Origin: Anaerolineales bacterium
GTDB taxonomy: Bacteria; Chloroflexota; Anaerolineae; Anaerolineales; UBA4823
DNA: 8,374 nt
NCBI GenBank assembly: GCA_028687395.1
Contig: JAQUAE010000063.1
Location: 1-8,374, forward strand
Reading direction: 5' to 3'
Of the stretch, positions 1-8,374 are shown in pieces. Position 1 is the first letter of the stretch; the number at the start of each line of letters is the position of its first letter. The translations under genes and the position numbers were made by a program. The notes under the pieces were generated by a model. That model searched no databases, was not told where the DNA came from, and saw only the letters and a list, made by a program, of their open reading frames with translations.

Positions 1-828
<828 letters not shown>

Positions 829-841
829 CGTGAATACCTGT

Positions 842-881
842 CAACTGTTCTTCTGCTCAGAAAAGGGAGAATCCTCAGTTG
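842..881 (-). promoter_or_regulatory. Inverted repeat in the rpsG-fusA gap
   Basis: The 64-nt gap between rpsG and fusA holds a 6-bp inverted repeat, CAACTG (842-847) and CAGTTG (876-881). Inside it is a shorter self-complementary TTCT/AGAA pair. In the fusA mRNA this could fold just upstream of the weak ribosome-binding site and tune initiation. The repeat is seen; any role is inference, and pairs this short also arise by chance. Confidence 0.25.
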
Positions 882-892
882 CCCGTCCGGGC

Positions 893-1363
893 TTAGACGC
901 GGTAATGGGAGAAGGCGCGGTTGGCTTCGGCCATCTTGTGCGTCTCATCGCGCTTGCGCATCGCCGCGCCGGTGTTGTTGGCGGCGTCGATGAGCTCGTC
1001 GGCCAGTTTTTCGGCGAAGGATTTCCCGGAACGCTCCTTTGCCGCGCCCAGAATCCAGCGCGTCGCCAGGGCGAAGCGCCGGTAAGGGGTGACCTCCATG
1101 GGAATCTGGTAGGTGGCGCCGCCCACACGGCGAGGCTTCACTTCCATCGCCGGGGAGACGTTCCTGATGGCATGCTCGAAGACTTCCAAGGCATTGCGCT
1201 TGGTGCGCGCTTCGATTAAATCCATAGCGTCGTAAAGGATACCCTGCGCCAGGGATTTCTTGCCGCGGCGCATGAGGCGATTGATGAAGGACTGCACTTC
1301 CACGCTCTTGTAACGCACATCCGGCGGGATTCCGGGTTTTTCCGGCTTGTTTCTACGAGACAT
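893..1363 (-). CDS. rpsG: 30S ribosomal protein S7
   Basis: S7 is a primary 16S rRNA-binding protein that nucleates folding of the 3' major domain (the 30S head) and lines the E site. The 156-aa product begins MSRRNKPEKPG and contains the family signature around FINRLMRRGKKSLAQ (27-41). The helical core includes ALEVFEHAIRN and the RRVGGATYQIPMEV beta-hairpin, and the protein ends HKMAEANRAFSHYRV. Length is normal for the family. The ATG at 1363 has GGAG (complement of 1371-1374) 7 nt upstream, and the N-terminus matches standard S7, so the start is secure. It lies 87 nt after rpsL and 64 nt before fusA, the conserved str-operon order. In E. coli, S7 represses its own operon by binding the rpsL-rpsG gap; the same could hold here but is not shown by the sequence. 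Confidence 0.98.
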   Translation of the reverse strand: MSRRNKPEKPGIPPDVRYKSVEVQSFINRLMRRGKKSLAQGILYDAMDLIEARTKRNALEVFEHAIRNVSPAMEVKPRRVGGATYQIPMEVTPYRRFALATRWILGAAKERSGKSFAEKLADELIDAANNTGAAMRKRDETHKMAEANRAFSHYRV

Positions 1364-1450
1364 TCTCTCTCTCCATAAAATAATTCAAAGCTGGGCGTGC
1401 CGCGCCGCTGCATGTCGCCCTCGAGGCCGCGCGCAGCGCCACGGACAATC
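1364..1450 (-). promoter_or_regulatory. GC-rich rpsL-rpsG intercistronic region, possible S7-binding leader
   Basis: This 87-nt gap is strongly GC-rich in its rpsL-proximal two thirds. It contains CGCTGC and GCAGCG, which can pair around a GCCTCGAGGGC core (CCTCGAGG is self-complementary). An AT-rich stretch with the rpsG ribosome-binding site follows. In E. coli the equivalent gap (about 97 nt) folds to mimic the S7 site of 16S rRNA and mediates autoregulation. Position, size and folding potential agree with that here, but I see no specific rRNA-like motif, so the function is inference. Confidence 0.3.
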
Positions 1451-1876
1451 TTAACCTGCTTCTTTGGGACGTTTCGAACCGTACTTGGAACGACCCTGCC
1501 GGCGGCTGTCCACGCCGCCAGTATCCAAAGAGCCGCGCACGATGTGGTAACGCACGCCAGGCAGGTCTTTCACACGACCACCGCGCACCAGCACCACGGA
1601 GTGCTCCTGCAAGGTGTGCCCCTCGCCGGGGATGTAGGCAGTGACCTCGAGGCCGTTGGACAGGCGCACGCGGGCGATTTTGCGCAAAGCCGAATTCGGC
1701 TTTTTGGGCGTCATCGTCCTCACCACGGTGCACACGCCGCGCTTCTGAGGCGCGCCCTTGTCCTGGCGCTGCCGGCGCTGCTTCATCGAATTGAGCGTGT
1801 ACAACAAAGCCGGCGCTTTGCTCTTCAGTTTCTTCGAACGTCGTCCCTTGCGGACCAGTTGATTGATGGTTGGCAC
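1451..1876 (-). CDS. rpsL: 30S ribosomal protein S12
   Basis: S12 sits at the decoding centre of the 30S subunit and controls accuracy of tRNA selection; it is the classical streptomycin target. The 141-aa product starts MPTINQLVRKGRRSKK and contains the universally conserved TMTPKKPNSALRK loop, which includes the lysine altered in streptomycin-resistant mutants and is wild-type here. It also has EVTAYIPGEGHTLQEHSVV and RGGRVKDLPGVRYHIVRG, whose aspartate is the usual beta-methylthiolation site. It is longer than E. coli S12 (124 aa) through an N-terminal stretch (about 25-42) like that of Firmicutes, plus a short tail. The start is GTG at 1874-1876 with GGAGG (complement of 1882-1886) 5 nt upstream. 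An ATG overlaps it by two bases in another frame and would give no S12. It is first in rpsL-rpsG-fusA and follows its own promoter. Confidence 0.97.
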   Translation of the reverse strand: MPTINQLVRKGRRSKKLKSKAPALLYTLNSMKQRRQRQDKGAPQKRGVCTVVRTMTPKKPNSALRKIARVRLSNGLEVTAYIPGEGHTLQEHSVVLVRGGRVKDLPGVRYHIVRGSLDTGGVDSRRQGRSKYGSKRPKEAG

Positions 1877-1929
1877 ATTCGCCTCCAGGTTAAATAATGC
1901 TGATCGATAACAGTTGCTACCCAATAATG

Positions 1930-1956
1930 GAGGCCATCGCTTGCAATGATGGCCTC
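1930..1956 (-). promoter_or_regulatory. Hairpin in the rpsL mRNA leader
   Basis: A perfect 9-bp stem, GAGGCCATC (1930-1938) with GATGGCCTC (1948-1956) around a 9-nt loop, lies about 55 nt upstream of the rpsL start. A second small stem, TTTCC/GGAAA (1963-1975), sits on its upstream side. No T-run follows in the minus direction, so it is not a classical terminator. It may stabilise the leader or bind a regulator. Both arms lie in a ~147-nt untranslated leader predicted from the promoter at 2030-2058. Confidence 0.45.
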
Positions 1957-2029
1957 GCACGTTTTCCTCAGGAAATGCTGCCTAGCGCGTGAAGATGCGC
2001 GAATCCGGTAAAAAGGGCAACGAAAAATG

Positions 2030-2058
2030 ATTTTACCATTTGCATTTTCGAGCGTCAA
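2030..2058 (-). promoter_or_regulatory. Sigma-70-type promoter of the rpsL-rpsG-fusA operon
   Basis: Read on the minus strand, TTGACG (complement of 2053-2058), a 17-nt spacer and TAAAAT (complement of 2030-2035) form a near-consensus promoter. TGG directly before TAAAAT adds an extended -10 (TGn). The start would lie near 2023, giving a leader of about 147 nt. It begins only 26 nt beyond the rpoB stop codon, so the str genes need not depend on rpoB transcription. I see no terminator between rpoB and this promoter, so read-through is also possible. Confidence 0.8.
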
Positions 2059-2062
2059 GGCA

Positions 2063-2081
2063 TATTAATTCAGGATTAATA
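2063..2081 (-). promoter_or_regulatory. AT-rich inverted repeat upstream of the rpsL -35, possible UP element
   Basis: TATTAAT (2063-2069) and ATTAATA (2075-2081) form a perfect 7-bp inverted repeat with a 5-nt centre. It covers roughly -41 to -59 relative to the inferred rpsL transcription start, which is where an UP element binds the RNA polymerase alpha C-terminal domain. The repeat is seen; the UP role is inferred from position and base composition. It is too AT-rich and lacks a T-run to be a good rpoB terminator. Confidence 0.4.
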
Positions 2082-2083
2082 GC

Positions 2084-5995
<3,912 letters not shown>

Positions 5996-6035
5996 AGATG
6001 ATTCTCCTGTGCAACTATTCCTCGACACACACAAA

Positions 6036-6097
6036 AGCGTAAAACGGCCAGCCTTTTATGCTCACCACCCTGATTGTCCACGCAGTCGTTTTACGCT
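6036..6097 (-). promoter_or_regulatory. 11-bp inverted repeat in the rpoB leader, possible attenuator
   Basis: AGCGTAAAACG (6036-6046) and CGTTTTACGCT (6087-6097) are perfect reverse complements around a 40-nt interior, in the untranslated leader of rpoB. In the rpoB transcript the second arm is immediately followed by TTTTGTGTGTG, so the structure is terminator-like, although the arm is AT-rich and the T-run short. It could act as an attenuator, a 5' stabilising stem or a paired protein-binding site. The interior matches no riboswitch I recognise. Confidence 0.5.
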
Positions 6098-6154
6098 CGT
6101 TATTCAAAGACCGATTTTTTACCAACACAACAGACGCCTGATAGACAAAAGTGA

Positions 6155-6183
6155 ATTATATCCATTTATTTTCATTGCGTCAA
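6155..6183 (-). promoter_or_regulatory. Sigma-70-type promoter of rpoB
   Basis: On the minus strand, TTGACG (complement of 6178-6183), a 17-nt spacer and a perfect TATAAT (complement of 6155-6160) form a strong promoter. AT-rich sequence (ATATTTTTC) lies just upstream of the -35. The start would be near 6148, leaving a leader of about 150 nt before the rpoB ATG. The element is nearly the same as the rpsL promoter. It faces away from era inside the 283-nt divergent gap. Confidence 0.85.
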
Positions 6184-6263
6184 GAAAAATATGGGACAGT
6201 TTTTATCAAAATGCGGCCTGAAGTGCTTAATGGAGGTCTCTGCATATTAACAACCGGTATATT

Positions 6264-6272
6264 TGATAGAAT
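6264..6272 (+). promoter_or_regulatory. Extended -10 promoter element of era
   Basis: TGATAGAAT combines an extended TGn motif (6264-6266) with a -10 hexamer TAGAAT (6267-6272). Counting seven bases on from the hexamer places +1 at 6279, the A of the era ATG. The -35 position (about 6244-6249, ATATTA) is poor, as is common for extended -10 promoters. No Shine-Dalgarno site precedes the ATG, which fits a leaderless mRNA. Confidence 0.55.
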
Positions 6273-6278
6273 GGTGCC

Positions 6279-7190
6279 ATGCACAACCAAACGTCGCCGC
6301 TCCCTTATCGCTCCGGGTTCGTCACTGTGGTGGGCCGCCCCAACGTGGGTAAATCGACGTTGATCAATGCCCTGCTGAAACAAAAAATCGCCGCGGTTTC
6401 ACCCCGCCCACAAACCACGCGCATCACTCAATTTGGCATTCTCACCCGCCGGGAGGCCCAGATCATCTTCATCGACACGCCCGGCGTCCACCACCCGCGG
6501 CACAAGCTCGGCGAGAAGATGAACGAGAAGGCACTGCAAACGCTGGAAGAGTGCGACCTGATCCTGCTCCTGGTCGACGCCAGCCTCCCGCCGGATGAGG
6601 ACGACCGCCTGCTCGCCGCTCACCTGGCCAGCTTACACCACCCGGCGCGGATCCTCCTTGTCTTGAACAAAGTGGATCTGCTCAACCACGACGAGCGGGG
6701 GGGGCGCGCCAAAGCCTTTGCCGAACTGGCTCCCGGAGCCGAAAGCATCCAAATCTCGGCCATCCGCCGTGAGAACCTGGAAGCTCTCACCGACCTGATC
6801 GCCAGCCATCTGCCCGAACATCCTCCCTTCTTCCCTGAAGAGCAGCTCACCGACCTCTACGAGCGCGACCTGGCGGGCGACCTGATTCGCGAAGCCGCGC
6901 TGCGCCTGTTGCGCGACGAGGTGCCGCACGGCATCGCTGTGCGTCTGGACCAGTACACCGAGCGCGGCGAAGGAGGCGCCTATATCGAAGCTACACTGTT
7001 TGTCGAGCGCGAATCACATAAGGGCATCGTCATCGGTCAGGGCGGCGCCATGTTGAAGCAAATCGGCTCCCTCGCCCGCAAGGAGATCGAGGAGATGAGC
7101 GGGCGAAAGGTGTATCTCCACCTGCGGGTGAAGGTGCGCAAGAACTGGCGCAACGACGAAAAGGTGTTGCGTTGGTTCGGCTATTCGTGA
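6279..7190 (+). CDS. era: Ribosome-assembly GTPase Era
   Basis: Era is an essential GTPase that binds the 3' end of 16S rRNA near the anti-Shine-Dalgarno sequence and checks late 30S maturation. The 303-aa product has the usual two parts. The GTPase domain has G1 GRPNVGKS (19-26), the switch I segment PQTTR (44-48), G3 DTPG (66-69), G4 NKVD (130-133) and G5 SAI (160-162). The C-terminal KH domain has GIVIGQGGAMLK (249-260), with the RNA-binding GxxG loop as GQGG (253-256), and the typical ending VKVRKNWRNDEKVLRWFGY. Length is normal. A TAG in frame at 6267-6269 excludes any longer start, so ATG 6279 is the first possible one. It has no Shine-Dalgarno site (the nearest GGAGG, 6232-6236, is 42 nt away), and an extended -10 lies directly upstream. 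It is divergent from rpoB and 19 nt ahead of the next gene. Confidence 0.98.
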   Translation: MHNQTSPLPYRSGFVTVVGRPNVGKSTLINALLKQKIAAVSPRPQTTRITQFGILTRREAQIIFIDTPGVHHPRHKLGEKMNEKALQTLEECDLILLLVDASLPPDEDDRLLAAHLASLHHPARILLVLNKVDLLNHDERGGRAKAFAELAPGAESIQISAIRRENLEALTDLIASHLPEHPPFFPEEQLTDLYERDLAGDLIREAALRLLRDEVPHGIAVRLDQYTERGEGGAYIEATLFVERESHKGIVIGQGGAMLKQIGSLARKEIEEMSGRKVYLHLRVKVRKNWRNDEKVLRWFGYS

Positions 7191-7209
7191 GCCAGACCAG
7201 GAGGGAGAA

Positions 7210-7878
7210 ATGCCAGCCAGCTATTTGATCATCCCATTCGCTGTGGCAGTATTGGATTGGATCGCGGTTGCCAAAGACTGGAAGCGGGTGGAGTACCTGG
7301 CCAAGCCATTGGTCATGCTTTTCCTCCTGGTCTGGTTGTGGTCCGTCGGTGGAACGCACGGCTGGCTGGCCTGGTTCACGCTGGGGATTGCATTTTCCTT
7401 AATAGGAGATGTTTTTCTCATGCTACCCGCAGCGTTCTTCGTCGCTGGATTGGCTGCCTTCCTGGTCGCCCAGCTCAACTACGTAGTGGGCTTCAACCCC
7501 ACGCTGCCTCCCCTGCACCTGGCCAGCCTGATATTGGTCGTTCCGGTAGCCCTGATCGCCGGGCGCACCGAACGTATCCTGGCGCGCAGTCTGAGGGCCT
7601 CCGGCCAAAAGGGCCTGCTCCTGCCAGTGCGAGCCTACCTGGTGGCCATCAGCCTGATGTTGCTTTCCGCCCTGCTTACCCTGATACGGCCCGAATGGTC
7701 AGCACCAGCCGCCCTTCTGGTTAGCCTGGGCGGAATCTCCTTCTTCGTCTCGGATAGCCTGCTGGCGTGGCGCCGGTTCGTCGCCCCGCTGCCCATAGGC
7801 CAGGTTGGCGTAATGGTTACCTACCACCTGGCCCAGTTGTGCCTGGTGTGGGGCGCGGCCATTCAATATTCAAATTAA
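7210..7878 (+). CDS. YhhN/TMEM86-family membrane protein (lysoplasmalogenase-like)
   Basis: This is a 222-aa, very hydrophobic protein with about eight predicted membrane segments (roughly 4-20, 31-46, 52-71, 74-95, 102-118, 137-159, 166-187, 196-219). Family landmarks are visible: KP (32-33), SLIGDVFL (63-70), an RAY (141-143), GGISFFVSDSLLAW (174-187) and Y-x-x-A-Q (205-209). The animal TMEM86 proteins and some bacterial members hydrolyse the vinyl-ether bond of lysoplasmalogens, releasing an aldehyde; for most bacterial members the substrate is untested. Where many relatives have an A-H-x-x-Y motif, this one reads A-Q-L-N-Y (87-91), so the histidine is replaced by Gln88; whether this matters is unknown. 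ATG 7210 follows a good GGAGG. It sits 19 nt behind era and is probably co-transcribed, with no evident functional link. The family call is good; the enzymatic activity is uncertain. Confidence 0.8.
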   Translation: MPASYLIIPFAVAVLDWIAVAKDWKRVEYLAKPLVMLFLLVWLWSVGGTHGWLAWFTLGIAFSLIGDVFLMLPAAFFVAGLAAFLVAQLNYVVGFNPTLPPLHLASLILVVPVALIAGRTERILARSLRASGQKGLLLPVRAYLVAISLMLLSALLTLIRPEWSAPAALLVSLGGISFFVSDSLLAWRRFVAPLPIGQVGVMVTYHLAQLCLVWGAAIQYSN

Positions 7879-7897
7879 AGATAAAACCTCTCTGCGT

Positions 7898-7929
7898 AAA
7901 AAAACCAGGTGCTGTTCCCTATGAACTGG
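7898..7929 (-). terminator. Possible Rho-independent terminator of the leftward gene
   Basis: In the minus direction, CCAG plus TTC pair with GAA and CTGG (7923-7929 with 7915-7917 and 7905-7908) around a 5-nt loop. The hairpin has a 6-nt bulge and is followed directly by seven T (complement of 7898-7904). The T-run is good but the bulged stem is weak. It would end the transcript of the gene whose stop is at 8145, some 215 nt away. It does not suit the rightward era operon, which has no clear terminator of its own. Confidence 0.35.
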
Positions 7930-8144
7930 ACTGCCGCTCTCAGGGGGTGTTGTCAGCAGTTGCCCAACCACAGGCCGTTTCGACTCAAGATCGCAGCAGT
8001 TGCCACTCTTGAACGCAGCGAAGAGCCCTCCGGGTGGAGGAGGCGGGATAGCAGCGACAGTCAAACTGTTGCTGAACTTGAGAAGGGGTAAGTGGGACCA
8101 GGCGGCGACAGGAACACTTTTTTGTGAGACTCCTACTGCAATAG
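7905..8144. other. Intergenic element with repeats and hairpins, no gene seen
   Basis: No convincing gene lies between the YhhN-family gene and the leftward gene, although open frames exist on both strands. The stretch holds an 11-bp direct repeat, a CTCTT/AAGAG stem (8006-8010, 8021-8025), a CCTCC-GGGT-GGAGG hairpin (8027-8040), and CAAACTGTTGCTG near 8065, which can pair partly with CAGCAGTTG at 7994-8002. Its G-rich, non-coding character differs from the flanking genes. It could be a dispersed intergenic repeat, the remains of a gene or a structured RNA; nothing visible settles which. Confidence 0.35.
7954..8004 (+). repeat. Direct repeat CAGCAGTTGCC, two copies 40 bp apart
   Basis: CAGCAGTTGCC occurs exactly at 7954-7964 and again at 7994-8004, a start-to-start distance of 40 bp. 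Flanking bases do not match beyond the 11. Two copies in a short stretch suggest a repeat-derived element, but the unit is small and may be chance or a paired binding site. Confidence 0.5.
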
Positions 8145-8374
8145 CTATTCCTTCGTCACCGATTCATCGCTGGCTGGCTTGGCCGGTTCAGACTCAGCCG
8201 CGGGGAACCATCCGGGTGGGAGAGGCGCGTCTGGCGGAAGCGGGGCGGCAGGCACGAGCGGCGGATAAGCTTGCGTCCCGAAGCGAGAGAGGATAACCGC
8301 GCCCAGGGCAACCACACCCACCAACGCAGGCACGATCCATCCGATGCAGGGAATCAGGGCTGCAGCGCCGTCCA
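8145..8374 (-). CDS. C-terminal end of an unidentified membrane protein (cut by window edge)
   Basis: Seventy-five residues are visible and the frame stays open to the right edge, so the start lies outside. The segment reads from DGAAALIPCIGW through a hydrophobic stretch IVPALVGVVALGAVIL, which looks like one membrane helix, to SRFGTQAYPP. It ends in a proline-rich, then acidic tail (AESEPAKPASDESVTKE) before the TAG at 8145-8147. The pattern IPC-x-GW, glycine-rich helix, L-[ST]-RFGT-x-x-Y resembles the membrane tails of some bactofilin-like polymer-forming proteins as I remember them, but this cannot be tested here and I make no functional claim. The valine codon at 8331-8333 could pass as a GTG start but lies inside the conserved-looking hydrophobic stretch. 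It converges on the era operon across a 266-nt gap. Confidence 0.7.
   Translation of the reverse strand, partial: DGAAALIPCIGWIVPALVGVVALGAVILSRFGTQAYPPLVPAAPLPPDAPLPPGWFPAAESEPAKPASDESVTKE

Noticed and set aside
1397..1897. 166-aa open frame on the plus strand opposite rpsL
   Set aside because: It is antisense to a fully conserved S12, with no known motifs.
1876..1960. Upstream start for rpsL giving a 169-aa S12
   Set aside because: S12 proteins begin (M)PTINQL; GTG at 1876 with GGAGG fits exactly, and the longer form would translate the leader hairpin.
2063..2081. AT-rich inverted repeat as the rpoB terminator
   Set aside because: The 7-bp stem is made only of A-T pairs and is not followed by a T-run; its position fits an UP element better.
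5996..6034. Earlier ATG for rpoB at 6034
   Set aside because: The ATG at 5995 has AGGAGA at 7 nt and gives the usual RpoB N-terminus; the extra 13 residues cover that ribosome-binding site and resemble nothing in the family.
6232..6236. GGAGG upstream of era as its ribosome-binding site
   Set aside because: It lies 42 nt from the ATG with an in-frame stop between, and no start codon sits at a usable distance behind it.
8109..8126. CAC-TTTTTT-GTG near 8115-8126 as a terminator
   Set aside because: The T-run lies in the loop of a 3-bp stem and no stable GC-rich hairpin precedes it in either direction.
8000..8296. 98-aa open frame on the plus strand crossing the right-hand gene
   Set aside because: It is low in complexity, lacks a ribosome-binding site and runs antisense through the proline-rich tail of the leftward gene, which looks more like a real protein.

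Overview
The window is a stretch of core chromosome from a moderately GC-rich bacterium, most likely a member of the Chloroflexota (Anaerolineae-like). That placement is an inference from protein character. RpoB lacks the large mid-protein insertion of proteobacteria but carries its own ~135-residue insertion near the C-terminus, S12 has the longer Gram-positive-type N-terminal region, and the genes are read from clear sigma-70-type promoters with Shine-Dalgarno sites. No marker in the window proves the phylum.

Layout from left to right. On the minus strand lie the start of fusA (EF-G, cut by the window edge), rpsG (S7) and rpsL (S12), read in the order rpsL-rpsG-fusA. This is the classical str operon, with its own promoter placed directly behind the rpoB stop codon. 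Next, also on the minus strand, is a complete rpoB (1303 aa) with its own strong promoter and a ~150-nt leader containing an 11-bp inverted repeat. On the plus strand, divergent from rpoB, are era (GTPase for 16S rRNA and 30S maturation) and, 19 nt behind it, a YhhN/TMEM86-family membrane protein. A ~266-nt non-coding stretch follows, with repeats, small hairpins and a possible terminator. The window ends in the C-terminus of an unidentified membrane protein on the minus strand.

The genes are almost all translation and transcription machinery: the RNA polymerase beta subunit, two 30S proteins, EF-G and a ribosome-assembly GTPase. There is no mobile element, defence system, CRISPR array or tRNA that I can support.

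The points worth a second look are these. rpoC is missing from its usual place between rpoB and rpsL, and era rather than rplJ/rplL lies upstream of rpoB. RpoB has an insertion built from tandem W-L-x-x-x-G-Y-D units. The rifampicin pocket has a T/R exchange. The rpoB and rpsL promoters are unusually alike. era has an extended -10 element placed so that transcription would begin at or next to its ATG, which implies a leaderless mRNA.
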